Origin: Rhizobium sp. NLR16a
GTDB lineage: Bacteria; Pseudomonadota; Alphaproteobacteria; Rhizobiales; Rhizobiaceae
Reading direction: 5' to 3'
Assembly (NCBI RefSeq): GCF_017948245.1
Contig: NZ_CP072865.1
Location: 831,501 to 895,500, forward strand
DNA length: 64,000 nucleotides
The notes beneath the pieces are model-generated. The model did no database searches. It saw only the letters and a program-made list of their open reading frames with translations, and was not told where the DNA came from. Below, piece after piece: positions 8,085 to 17,741 of this stretch (position 1 is its first letter; every line of letters starts with the position of its first letter). The position numbers and the translations under genes were made by a program.

Positions 8085-8570
8085 GCGTCAGGTCCTTTTC
8101 TCTCTGCCCGCCATCCACACGGGCAGCATCATAGCATTGCCTCCTTGCGGGAGGCGTTAGCAGGCAAGTCTTGAAATGTGAGAAAAAGGTCCCCTCTACC
8201 TCGGCCTGTTCCAAGCAGGACTTTCGCCTGCTTTTTCTGGAACCGGCTGACCGGAATATTAGCGTTCCCGGCGCGCAAATACTTAAGGACTTCCCATGCT
8301 CGCAAAATGCCCGAACGAGCCGAGAGTGCTGCGTTTAAGGGATTTTGGCAAGCAAAAGTTTTTTAACGTGTCCTTCCGGGCACACTGCTCCCGACATCTG
8401 GTTTGCGCAAAAACGCAAAATTTCCGTCGCGAACGGAGGATGATTAACGATTCATATCGTCCGCAATGTAAGTTTCGGGCAGATTTTGCCAAAAATGCAA
8501 CGTAAACGGGCCTTGCGGGTTCCTAAAATTTTTTTCCAGATCCGGCGTCCACCCATATTTGGAGGCGTGT
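8085..8570. other. Intergenic region: cold-shock leader and orphan terminator
   Basis: These 486 bases have no convincing protein gene. The first 120 bases carry hairpins and probably the leader of the minus-strand cold-shock gene. A strong plus-strand terminator lies at 8213-8237 (listed separately). The rest, up to the DMT stop, is lower in GC with no clear coding signal; the overlapping open frames on the two strands here look like non-coding shadows. Confidence 0.6.
8213..8237 (+). terminator. Orphan plus-strand Rho-independent terminator
   Basis: AAGCAGG, a 7-base loop and CCTGCTT followed by TTTC form a clean terminator on the plus strand. No plus-strand gene lies between it and the terminator at 7214-7239, so it may end an unannotated small RNA transcribed away from the cold-shock gene. 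Confidence 0.6.
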
Positions 8571-9461
8571 TCAGACGGCTGGCAAGCGGCGGCGAGCAAA
8601 TCCGGGGACGATCTCGACTACAAGCATAGCGATAAACATTAGCGCACAACCTGTATATCCTGTCGCCGGCATCGACTCACCGAGAATCAGGGCTGCGAGC
8701 GATGCACCGAAGAGCGCTTCGGACGAAAGGAAGATCGCCGCCTGCGACGGCGTCGTGTAGCGCTGCGCGATTACCTGCAGCACGAAGGCCAGACCGGACG
8801 AGAAGATGCCGACATAAAGGATCTCGGGTCCTGCGGACCAAATCGCGGAAAGGCTGATCGGTTCGACCGTTGCGGCAATGGCCAGCCCGAAGACAGTGGT
8901 AACGGCAAATTGCGTGGCCGCCAGCGCGAGTGGCCTTCCGTTCTCGGAGACGGTCGTGCCGGCAAGGGTGATCTGGATCGCCCAGAAGACGGCGCAGACC
9001 ACGGTCAGGAGATCGCCTGAGGTGAGCGCCGAAAGATGACCGCCGGATAGGAGATAGATGCCGGCGAGCGCCATCAGCGCGCCCGGCCAGATGATCCAAT
9101 GCGGGGCACGGCGCAGGAAGAACACGGCAATGAGCGGCACGAAGACGACATAGAGGCCGGTGATGAAGCTGGAATTCGTTACCGTCGTCGTCTGCAGGCC
9201 GACCTGCTGGGTGGCAGCGCCGCTGAAAAGGGCAAGGCCGGTAAGGACGTAGAGCCTGGCATGGCGCGCGCTGGTCTTCGCCTCTGCCTTGCGCGCTTCC
9301 AGAAGAACGAAAGGCAAGACGGCCAATGTGGCAACCGCAAAACGCAGGGCGATGAACCAGAAGGGGCCGATCGCCTTCATCGCCGTCGATTGTGCGACGA
9401 ATCCGCCGCCCCAGATGGCGGCGGCAAACAACAGGAGGAGATTCGCCTGAATGCGCGTCAT
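8571..9461 (-). CDS. DMT-superfamily transporter (EamA family)
   Basis: A 296-residue inner-membrane protein with about ten hydrophobic helices in two EamA repeats. Repeat one starts LLLLFAAAIWGGGFVAQ and repeat two starts DLLTVVCAVFWAIQITLAG, both with the family's W-G/W-A pattern. Members export amino acids, metabolites or drugs (RhaT/YedA-like). I start at MTRIQANLL because GGAGG lies five bases upstream; the longer reading would begin with a TTG inside that ribosome site. It is divergent from the DUF3052 gene. The substrate is unknown. Confidence 0.88.
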   Translation of the reverse strand: MTRIQANLLLLFAAAIWGGGFVAQSTAMKAIGPFWFIALRFAVATLAVLPFVLLEARKAEAKTSARHARLYVLTGLALFSGAATQQVGLQTTTVTNSSFITGLYVVFVPLIAVFFLRRAPHWIIWPGALMALAGIYLLSGGHLSALTSGDLLTVVCAVFWAIQITLAGTTVSENGRPLALAATQFAVTTVFGLAIAATVEPISLSAIWSAGPEILYVGIFSSGLAFVLQVIAQRYTTPSQAAIFLSSEALFGASLAALILGESMPATGYTGCALMFIAMLVVEIVPGFARRRLPAV

Positions 9462-9559
9462 GTCGTCCTCCAAGGGAAGGGAGATGTGTCCGAGCGGTTA
9501 GCAGTTGCCTTTCCGCTAGGCAAGGGCGAAGACTTGGTGCTGATGGGGGAGGTGGAGGC

Positions 9560-10030
9560 ATGCAACACGAAAAACAGCGGCCGGCGAGCGACATGGCTGC
9601 ACCCGGAACGGCAAGCTATTCCGGTACGCCGCTTGCCAGGAAGCTCGGGCTTGCGCATGGGCAGGCTGCCGCTCTTCTCGATGTTCCCGAAACGATCGAA
9701 GACATCGTTGGTTTCGCCGGTTTTGCTTCGGTCGTCCGCGTGCTTCCCGAGACGCTTTTGCGGGCGTTTGACTATGTGCATCTATTTGTCACTGAGCGCA
9801 TGGTGCTGGAAGCGGCGGCGCCAACGCTTTTGCGGGTCCTAAAGCCCGACGGCATGATCTGGATCTCCTGGCCGAAGAAGAGTTCACGCGTGCCGACCGA
9901 TATCACCGAAGACGTGCTGCGGGAGATCCTGCTGCCAACTGGCCTGGTCGACATCAAGGTCTGCGCTGTCGACGGGACCTGGTCGGGGCTGAAATTCGTC
10001 ATTCGCAAGGAATTGCGCAGCGCGCTGTGA
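9560..10030 (+). CDS. DUF3052-family protein
   Basis: A 156-residue protein. After a short variable N-terminus it reads YSGTPLARKLGLAHGQ near residue 20, then VRVLPETLLRAFDYVHLFV, and VLKPDGMIWISWPKKSS near 95. These are the hallmarks of the DUF3052 family, whose members have no known function and keep a methyltransferase-like or Rossmann-like feel without the SAM motif. The ATG has a strong GGAGGTGGAGG ribosome site overlapping its upstream bases. The stop is four bases before the convergent dehydrogenase stop. Confidence 0.8.
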   Translation: MQHEKQRPASDMAAPGTASYSGTPLARKLGLAHGQAAALLDVPETIEDIVGFAGFASVVRVLPETLLRAFDYVHLFVTERMVLEAAAPTLLRVLKPDGMIWISWPKKSSRVPTDITEDVLREILLPTGLVDIKVCAVDGTWSGLKFVIRKELRSAL

Positions 10031-10034
10031 TCGC

Positions 10035-11177
10035 TCAACCGTTGCTGGCCGGAGCGCGCGAGACCCTGAGCAGCGCGCCGTCGTCCTCGTCCGTCACCAT
10101 CAGCAGCGCGCCATCGGGCGCCACGATGACGTCGCGGATGCGGCCGTAATCACCTTCGAACAAGCGCTCTTCGGCGACGAAGGCGCCGCTCTCGTCGCGC
10201 TGCATGCGCGAGAGCAGCTGGAATTTCAGTGCCGCGACGAGGAAGTCGCCGTCCCATTCCGGGAACATGGCGCCGCGATAGACAGCGAGCGCGCCGGGCG
10301 CGATCGAAGGATCCCAATAGTGCAGCGGCTGCTCCAGCCCTTTTTTGGCGGTGCCTTCGCCGATCTCGGCGCCCGAATAGTCACGGCCGTAGGTGATGAT
10401 CGGCCAGCCATAATTCTTGCGGGCTTCGATCCGATTGATCTCGTCGCCGCCGCGTGCGCCATGCTCGACGGTGTAGAGCTTGCCGTCCTTGGCATCGAAA
10501 GAGATGCCCTGCGGGTTCCGGTGGCCCTTCGACCAGATCTCCGGCAGCGCCTTGCCGCCGTCCTTGAACGGATTGTCGGCGGGGATGCTGCCGTCGGCAT
10601 TGATGTGAACGATCGAGCCGGCATCGTCCTGCCAGTCCTGCGAGCGGTCGCGGTCGCCGCGGTCGCCGACACTGATGAACAGCGTGCCGTCAGGGGCAAT
10701 CGCGATACGCGCGCCATATTGGATGTTGCCTGAGGTGAAGCGCTTCATGGTGAAAATCGGCGTCACCGCCTCAAGCGTCTTTTCGTCAGGAGATAGCGTC
10801 GCGCTGAAGGCCTCGGTGCCGGAGCCCTGCTTGTTGGCGATGGCGGCGGTGAAATAGAGTTTTCTGCTCGCGACAAAGTCCGTGGCAAGCGCCACGTCCA
10901 TAAGACCGCCCTGGCCGCGGGCATTCACTTTGGGCACGTTGCCGATCGGCTCGGAAAGCTTGCCATTGCGGATGATACGTATGCGGCCCGGCCGCTCGGT
11001 GACGAGATAGGCGCCGTCGGGCAACACTTCGACCGCCCAGGGGTGTTCGAGACCATCGGCCAGTTTTTCGACGCGAACCGTAGGACCCTGCGTGTTGACG
11101 GTATCGGCCGCATTGGCCGAAGTGGCGCCGAAAAGAATCAGCGTCGCGGCGAAATGGAAGGCGGATATTCTTGTCAT
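10035..11177 (-). CDS. PQQ-dependent sugar dehydrogenase (GDH-B/YliI type), periplasmic
   Basis: A 380-residue soluble aldose dehydrogenase of the GSDH beta-propeller family. A signal peptide (ILFGATSANAAD) is followed by the propeller. Family motifs are LEHPWAVEVLPDG near residue 43, RGQGGLMDVALA near 87, the Ca/PQQ region SVGDRGDRDRSQD, and SKGHRNPQGISF plus EHGARGGDEIN in the active-site face. It probably oxidises periplasmic sugars and passes electrons to the respiratory chain. The sortase gene lies upstream on the same strand, about 60 bases away. The true sugar is not predictable. Confidence 0.88.
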   Translation of the reverse strand: MTRISAFHFAATLILFGATSANAADTVNTQGPTVRVEKLADGLEHPWAVEVLPDGAYLVTERPGRIRIIRNGKLSEPIGNVPKVNARGQGGLMDVALATDFVASRKLYFTAAIANKQGSGTEAFSATLSPDEKTLEAVTPIFTMKRFTSGNIQYGARIAIAPDGTLFISVGDRGDRDRSQDWQDDAGSIVHINADGSIPADNPFKDGGKALPEIWSKGHRNPQGISFDAKDGKLYTVEHGARGGDEINRIEARKNYGWPIITYGRDYSGAEIGEGTAKKGLEQPLHYWDPSIAPGALAVYRGAMFPEWDGDFLVAALKFQLLSRMQRDESGAFVAEERLFEGDYGRIRDVIVAPDGALLMVTDEDDGALLRVSRAPASNG

Positions 11178-11236
11178 TTGCTTCCCCGTCGTCTCTCCAT
11201 CCGGAACGTGGAGTGGGCAGGGCAGAGCTTCAAGCC

Positions 11237-11998
11237 TCAGTCTGTCTGTAATAACGGCTTTGTGTTTGCCGGTTGAACGGAGCCGGCCGCGTTACCATCG
11301 ACCAGTTCGGCTTCGAGGATGTAGCGCAGCGGCCCGCGTTCGGTCGCATCGAAAGGCCAGCAGGTGGTCAGTACAAGGCGGCGGCCATCGGAGGAGGGGT
11401 CGATGCCGCTCGCGTCCCAGGGGGCAACGCGGCCTTCGCCGGCCTTGAATGTCAATAGCTTGCCGTCGCGGCGGGTAACTTCGATCGTATCGCCCGGCCT
11501 TATATATTGCAGCCAGCGGAAATGGGTGTCGCGATGGGCGGCGATGACGGAGGTGCCTTCGTCGCCCGGCTGCGGTGTATTGGCGAGCCAGGCCGGACCG
11601 AAGGCGAGCGCTTGGCCGGAGGCGCCGGAAAGCACGATCGCCTCCTTGCCGAGGCGCGGCGCACGCACCCTCGCTTCAGTGATGAAATCGGCCCAAGGCC
11701 AGGGTTTCGTCTCCTTGCCGCTCAGTTCGGCGGCAAAAGCACGCTTCAGCAGGACCTGAGAGATTTCTGCCTTCGCCTTCAGCAGGAGGCCGTCGCCGAT
11801 CAGCGTCAAGCCGTAGAAAGCAAGACCGGCAATGGCGAAGGCGATCGTCTTTTCGATCGGCGAAAGACGCCAGAGGAAGAAACCCTTTCTCCTCCGTGCC
11901 TTCGGCATGTCGTGGGCCGTGGCGGCGGCCATGGCGAGTTCCAGATAGGTCGGAAGCGGCTCGAATTCGGCCGCTTCCTGATTGTTGCTAGAAGCCAT
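11237..11998 (-). CDS. Class GN sortase
   Basis: A 253-residue Gram-negative sortase. A cytoplasmic N-terminus of about 45 residues precedes one membrane helix (TIAFAIAGLAFYGLTLI, about 51-67) and an exported catalytic domain. The catalytic triad is visible: His155 in VIAAHRDTHF, Cys213 in LTTCWPFD and Arg225 in GPLRY. Its start overlaps the end of the VIT/VWA substrate gene by 11 bases, so the two are translationally coupled. This is the dedicated one-sortase/one-substrate arrangement known from proteobacteria. Function by family: transpeptidation at the LPxTG-like site of its partner. Confidence 0.93.
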   Translation of the reverse strand: MASSNNQEAAEFEPLPTYLELAMAAATAHDMPKARRRKGFFLWRLSPIEKTIAFAIAGLAFYGLTLIGDGLLLKAKAEISQVLLKRAFAAELSGKETKPWPWADFITEARVRAPRLGKEAIVLSGASGQALAFGPAWLANTPQPGDEGTSVIAAHRDTHFRWLQYIRPGDTIEVTRRDGKLLTFKAGEGRVAPWDASGIDPSSDGRRLVLTTCWPFDATERGPLRYILEAELVDGNAAGSVQPANTKPLLQTD

Positions 11999-14369
11999 CG
12001 CGCTTGGCTCCGGCAGTGACGAGACCCTTGAGGCGGCGGCGCCAGATGGCGAGCCCGCTCGCCGCCGCCAGCGCCAGCAGCAGCATGGTGAGCCCGCGCA
12101 TGATCTGCTCGTCGGCGCGCGTCGCCGTCTGCGGCAAGTTCACGGTTGAGCTCTTCTGCGCGATCAGCATGGCGGCTTTCGCCGTCGGCGCCGCGGCCAT
12201 CAAGTTGGCGATCTCGGGCGATGCGGCGAGATCCTGGGTTGCGGCTGCGGTCCGTTGCGGTTCGGCTCTTCCAACCGGCGTGGCCGCGCCATGGCGTTCG
12301 GCGCCGCCAGAAGGGACAGCATTTTCGCCGAAGACCTTTCCGAAGTCCCAACCTTCGGGGAGGTTGAGCGGCAGCTTCGTCGAGCCGAGCGGTTCGGTTG
12401 CCGGCCGCGACGGCGTGACGTCGACGGCGACCAGACTGGTGACGCGCGAGACGAGGTGGTGGGCGAGCGCCACCGTCTCGATGTCCTTGTCGAGTGCCGC
12501 GGGGTCCTGGCGCTCATAGGCACGGGCCTCGAAATCGTCGATCTTGCGTCGCGCCCAGAGCTTGGAAATGCCGTTGCCGTCTGCGGCATTGGCGATATCC
12601 ATCTCGACGCGCCAGGGCTGGTTGCCTGTCTTGCCGACGATCTGCAGCTTGCCGGTAGGCTTTTCCTGCGGCAATTCCGCAGTCAGAACGACGGGCTCGC
12701 CGCTATAGAGGTCGGGCATCGGGTTCGGCGTGATATCCTCGGCTTCGATGCCTTCGAAGGTTGCGGCGATATCGGTCATTGCGGGGTTCTGCAGCTTGGC
12801 GAAGAGTTCGCTCATGCGGCTTGCCACCTGGTCGGTCGAGCCAATCTGGGTGAAGGTGCCGCGGCCGACCTCGGCGGCTTTGGTCATGAAATAAGTGTTC
12901 GGCGCCGAGCCGATGCCGACGGTGAATACGCGGGCATCGCCGTGGTTTGCGGTGATTTCCTGGAAGAGCTGTTTTTCGTTGCCGATCGCGCCATCCGTCA
13001 GGAAGACGACCTGGCGCAGAGCGCCGGTTGCGACGGGGCCTTGGTTGCGAAGTGCATCCTCGAGCGCCGGCAGCATTTCCGTGCCGCCATCGGCGTTCAG
13101 GCTCCGGACGTAAGCGATGGCCTTTTCGCGGTTATCGGGAGTAGCGGCGACGAGGCCGTTGAAATAGTCGGTCATCGTATCGTCGAAACGGATGACGTTG
13201 AAGCGGTCGTCCGGGTTCAATCTGGAGATGGCAAGCGCCAAGCTTTGTCTTGCCTGCTCGATCGACTGGCCGGACATGGAGCCGGAATTGTCGATGACGA
13301 AGACCACTTCGCGTTTTGCCGGCGCTGCCGCATCCGGCGCGGTGGGCGGGGTGACGAAGGCAAGCAGATAGGTCTTGCCATCAATCGCTTCGCGGAAGAG
13401 GCCGGCGCCTGGCGTCTTGCCCGGAGCGGCTTTCCAGGTGAGCTCGAAATCTTTGTCGGCAGGAACCGCGTCTCCTTTCAGGCTGATCGTTCTCGCCTGG
13501 TCGCCGTCCTCCCGGATATCGACGTCGTGGAAGGACGACTTCACTCCACTGAGCGGGAAGCTAGCCTTGAGATTGACTGTCAACGAGATCGGATTGATTT
13601 TGGCATTCTCGCGCGGATCGAGCACCGGGGTTTCGATCTTCTCGCGATTTTCCACCGGGTCTCTCGGTGTTGCGAAGCCGGCACCGTTGTTGAACTCGAC
13701 GGTCTGGACGATCGGCGCCGGATTGTAGCGCGGCGCGACGACCATTGGGAAACGCAGCGAGAATTCGCCGCCGGACTGGTGGACCGTCTGCTGATATTCG
13801 ATCTGCACGACGATCTCTTCGCCGGGACCGATATTGGCGACCTGGTTGGTGAAGATGTTCGGCCGTTGCTGTTCGAGCAGCGCTGTCTTCTTGCCCTCAG
13901 CCTTGGCCTGCTCGTAGATCTCGCGGGCTTCCTGGCGCGGCTTGATCTGGCCTTCGATGAAGCGTTCGCCGATCTGCATCTTCAGCGCATCGACGGCGGA
14001 ATTGTCCGGCAGCGGGAAGACGTAGGTGCCCTCGACCCAGCCCTGGCTCGGGTTCTGGAAACGCTGGGTCACCTTCACCCTGGCGATCGGGCCGGAAACA
14101 GCGATTGCGACGTCGGTCTTCAGCCGCGGCGCTTCGACATAAAAGCCCGGTTCCTTCGACGGGAAGAGCAGCGAGCCGCTATTGACGTCGTTCGGCCGTA
14201 GAAGGGCCGCGAGCTGGCCGGATGCCTGCCGCGTCTCGGCGCGGGCGGCAGAGGCAAGCCCCAGCATCGCAGCGATGCAGGCGACAAAGGCGGTGACGGC
14301 GACAAGACATGAAATGGAGATCCGGCGCATGCGCATGCGCCCAATGGCGAACTCATCTTCCAGAAACAT
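11988..14369 (-). CDS. Sortase target protein with VIT and VWA domains
   Basis: A 793-residue secreted or anchored protein, the partner of the adjacent sortase. A signal segment ends ASAARAETRQ. A VIT domain (about residues 75-215) follows, then a VWA domain whose metal site is intact: DNSGSMSGQS as DxSxS, with later Thr/Asp in SLNADGGTEM and LTDGAIGNE. Near the C-terminus lies the sorting signal: NLPQTATRADEQ, a hydrophobic helix (GLTMLLLALAAASGLAIW) and a basic tail RRRLKGL. The family is known as 'marine proteobacterial sortase target protein'. I start at the ATG after GAGGGTAGG rather than the upstream TTG. Its biological job is unknown. Confidence 0.9.
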   Translation of the reverse strand: MFLEDEFAIGRMRMRRISISCLVAVTAFVACIAAMLGLASAARAETRQASGQLAALLRPNDVNSGSLLFPSKEPGFYVEAPRLKTDVAIAVSGPIARVKVTQRFQNPSQGWVEGTYVFPLPDNSAVDALKMQIGERFIEGQIKPRQEAREIYEQAKAEGKKTALLEQQRPNIFTNQVANIGPGEEIVVQIEYQQTVHQSGGEFSLRFPMVVAPRYNPAPIVQTVEFNNGAGFATPRDPVENREKIETPVLDPRENAKINPISLTVNLKASFPLSGVKSSFHDVDIREDGDQARTISLKGDAVPADKDFELTWKAAPGKTPGAGLFREAIDGKTYLLAFVTPPTAPDAAAPAKREVVFVIDNSGSMSGQSIEQARQSLALAISRLNPDDRFNVIRFDDTMTDYFNGLVAATPDNREKAIAYVRSLNADGGTEMLPALEDALRNQGPVATGALRQVVFLTDGAIGNEKQLFQEITANHGDARVFTVGIGSAPNTYFMTKAAEVGRGTFTQIGSTDQVASRMSELFAKLQNPAMTDIAATFEGIEAEDITPNPMPDLYSGEPVVLTAELPQEKPTGKLQIVGKTGNQPWRVEMDIANAADGNGISKLWARRKIDDFEARAYERQDPAALDKDIETVALAHHLVSRVTSLVAVDVTPSRPATEPLGSTKLPLNLPEGWDFGKVFGENAVPSGGAERHGAATPVGRAEPQRTAAATQDLAASPEIANLMAAAPTAKAAMLIAQKSSTVNLPQTATRADEQIMRGLTMLLLALAAASGLAIWRRRLKGLVTAGAKRDGF

Positions 14370-14604
14370 TGGCCTACCCTCAATAACCAATTTTGGATGA
14401 GGGAATGATGCAGCTTCGATCTCGGCGCGCTCGCGACCGAATTGCGGCGGCGGGCGGCATTTGTTGCGGCTTATTCGTGGCGCGATTGAAATCCGGCGAT
14501 CTCTCTGATTTTAAAAGACGAAAAACATGATCATCGTCACCGTGAAAATACCGCGGCCGGGGTCATACCCTGCCCAAATCCCGTGCCCCCAATTGTCGTG
14601 ACGT

Positions 14605-15328
14605 TCATGGATGGGTAATTCTGTAGACCAGCAAATCATCCGAATCCACAAGCTTGGTTGCGGTCTTGTTCAGATAATCGATGACGCCGACATGATGCTC
14701 GATGAACCGTAGATCCTGCTTGTCGGCGGCGTTCTTCGCCACGCCGAACAGATCCGCCCCCTGCCGCGCAGGTCCTCGAGCTGCCCGATCGCCGTGGCGT
14801 CATTGGCGACGAATTTCGACCATTCGGAATCGCCTCCGCCGGGTGGAAACACCCATCCGCGCGCCCTGCTGTAATAGACCGCGACGGGATCGCCGGCCCT
14901 CGGGCGCGATGGCGACGACAAGGTCGCCCGGTTTCGCCAGCCGCGCCAGTTCCTCGTCAAGCAGCTTGCCCTTCATGGCGATTGGCTTCTTCATCGTCCT
15001 GACGAGGGGGAAGGGTCGACCAGCCCACAGCGACGACCACGATGCAGATCAAGCGGAGCACGACCGCCGGGGTTGTCTTAGATGAAAGCTTTGCCAGAAG
15101 AAGCGCGCCGTGGCCGCAAATATCGCGGCCGGCACATGGAAGATGTGCAAGTTCCATACATTGCTGGTGATCTCGCCCGCCGCAGCCAGATAGAGGATGA
15201 CAGCTGCGGCCAGCCAAACAAGAGTGTGCGGTGCGTTTCGACTGCGCGCTGCAAGTCCCGGTGAGAACGACGGCGGGTCCGCCCGCCGGTGCGGCAAAAC
15301 GATCGATAAGAATCATTGCCCCCATCAC
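14605..15328 (-). pseudogene. Frameshifted membrane-protein gene, possibly glycosyltransferase-like
   Basis: No single frame is open across this region, but coherent protein-like stretches follow each other in different minus-strand frames. First is a hydrophobic run HTLVWLAAAVILYLAAAG and VPAAIFAATA near 15240-15130. Next comes AVVLRLICIVVVAVG near 15060, then KLLDEELARLAKPGDLVVAIAPEG near 14975-14900, then DPVAVYYSRARGWVFPPGG near 14890-14830, and finally FIEHHVGVIDYLNKTATKL running to a TGA at 14605-14607. The order looks like one membrane-protein gene broken by several small indels. The identity is not recognised; the tail faintly recalls ArnT/PMT-type glycosyltransferases. The flanks to 14369 and 15426 show nothing else. 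Confidence 0.5.
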
Positions 15329-15372
15329 GCCTTTGCCCTTGAAATGCCGTCATACATTGGACATAGAGCTAA

Positions 15373-16629
<1,257 letters not shown>

Positions 16630-16652
16630 AACGAACCGCGATCATATCGATC

Positions 16653-16685
16653 GAAGGCCTGCCGGTGACGGCGGGCCTTTTATTT
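16653..16685 (+). terminator. Rho-independent terminator after aatA
   Basis: AAGGCCTGCCG and CGGCGGGCCTT form an 11-bp stem with one wobble pair and a 4-base loop, followed by TTATTTAT. It sits about 25 bases after the aminotransferase stop. Confidence 0.8.
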
Positions 16686-16700
16686 ATCCGGCGTTGACGG

Positions 16701-16720
16701 TGTGGCTGCATGTGGCTACA
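16701..16720. promoter_or_regulatory. Tandem 10-bp repeat before the toxin-antitoxin operon (possible operator)
   Basis: TGTGGCTGCA and TGTGGCTACA lie back to back, ten bases before the antitoxin ATG. Each is itself close to a palindrome (TGT..., ...ACA). Phd/YefM antitoxins normally autoregulate by binding short palindromes at this position, so this is the best candidate operator. Confidence 0.45.
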
Positions 16721-16729
16721 TTTGGTATC

Positions 16730-16996
16730 ATGAAGACCGTTTCGATCCGTGACGCGAAGAACCGCCTGACCGAGCTTGCCCGCGAGGTCGAGGCAGGCGA
16801 GACCATTGTCGTCACGCGGAACGGCCGACCGGTGTTCGACCTGGTGCCGCATCAGAAACGCGGCGGTTTGAATCTGGAGGCCGGTCAGGCCTATCTTCGT
16901 GCTCGGGGTATTACCAATCCGGTGCCGTTCATCGCGGATGATTTTGACGATCCGCTGCCGGAGGATTTCCTCCTGAGGCCTTTGCCGGAGTCATGA
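16730..16996 (+). CDS. Type II antitoxin, Phd/YefM family
   Basis: An 88-residue antitoxin. The N-terminal dimerisation and DNA-binding region reads KTVSIRDAKNRLTELAREVE and GETIVVTRNGRPVFDLVP, the standard Phd/YefM pattern. The C-terminal tail is acidic (ADDFDDPLPEDF) and should wrap and neutralise the toxin. Its stop overlaps the start of the PIN-domain toxin by four bases (ATGA), the usual coupled arrangement. The start is the ATG giving MKTVSIRDAK; nothing upstream resembles the family. Confidence 0.9.
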   Translation: MKTVSIRDAKNRLTELAREVEAGETIVVTRNGRPVFDLVPHQKRGGLNLEAGQAYLRARGITNPVPFIADDFDDPLPEDFLLRPLPES

Positions 16997-17379
16997 GACT
17001 TCTTCTTGATACTCACATCGTTCTCGCGATCCTGAGGAAGGATGCTGGCGCGCGATTTCCGGAGATCGCGTCGCTGCTCGGCGACAGCAAAACCGTGGGC
17101 TTCGTCAGCGTCGCGAGCCTTTGGGAAACGGCGATCAAGGCTCGTCTGGGAAAGTTGGATCCCGGCATGCCGCTCGAAGACATTGCCGGTTCTCTTGAGG
17201 AAATAGGGCTGATCCTGCTGGGGATCGAAATTCAGCATGTGATTACTGCCGCCGACCCCGAGCCGGAGACGCGTGATCCCTTTGATCGGCTGCTGCTGGC
17301 GCAGTGCAAGGTCGAAGGCTTGCAGCTTGCCACCGTCGACCGGCTGCTCGTCGATCATCCTTTGGCGCTGCGGCTTTAG
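16993..17379 (+). CDS. PIN-domain toxin (VapC-like ribonuclease)
   Basis: A 128-residue PIN-domain protein. The acidic metal-binding residues expected of the family are present: Asp in LLLDTHIVLAIL, Glu in SLWETAIKARLGKL, and Asp in TRDPFDRLLLAQC plus TVDRLLVDH near the C-terminus. The pattern S-x-A-S-L-W-E-x-A-I-K is typical of the Phd-associated PIN subfamily (COG3744). The expected activity is cleavage of RNA, held in check by the upstream antitoxin. A palindromic repeat begins exactly at its stop codon. The RNA target is unknown. Confidence 0.9.
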   Translation: MRLLLDTHIVLAILRKDAGARFPEIASLLGDSKTVGFVSVASLWETAIKARLGKLDPGMPLEDIAGSLEEIGLILLGIEIQHVITAADPEPETRDPFDRLLLAQCKVEGLQLATVDRLLVDHPLALRL

Positions 17380-17557
17380 AGCCTTTCCTGGTCAGATTGC
17401 AGCGTTCTGCCGGAGCAGGTTTTCGTCAGGGCAAAGGCGATTGGCGACGGGCATACCCGCAGGTACGTCCGAGCCGATCGCCCGACGCGCGCCGACCGGT
17501 CGACCATCCAACTCCGTTTGAGCCAACAGAATGCTGCAATCTGACCAGGAAAGGCTC
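17379..17557. repeat. MITE-like element, short copy, with perfect 25-bp terminal inverted repeats
   Basis: GAGCCTTTCCTGGTCAGATT... at 17379-17403 is perfectly inverted at 17533-17557, and pairing continues imperfectly for another ten bases or so. The interior, including CTGCCGGAGCAGGTTTTCG, GGTACGTCCGAGCC and GACCATCCAACTCCGTTTG, recurs at 63588-63940 in a copy about twice as long. It begins on the last base of the toxin stop codon. No protein is encoded. The remaining bases up to the glycosyltransferase start (17558-17741) show nothing clear. Confidence 0.85.
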
Positions 17558-17741
17558 CAAGTTCACATCCCGATTCAACCCGTTGCCGCATTGAATCCAC
17601 TTCGCCTCGCAAGTCGTTGAATTCCGATTCAAAACGTGACGGGGAGTGCCGGTGGGGCGGGTGATCTGCTGTTGCGGGCGGACGCCAAACCAACTAGATA
17701 TCCGGCATCAAGTTCAAATTGCCGCTTCGGGGGTCCGGATT

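Noticed and set aside
8283-8505. Overlapping small frames on both strands in the region after the cold-shock gene
   Set aside because: Both strands are open over the same bases, as expected by chance. No ribosome sites or family features.
12255-14201. A 648-codon frame antisense to the sortase target gene
   Set aside because: Shadow of a GC-rich coding strand; no recognisable domain, and the minus-strand VIT/VWA protein is clearly real.
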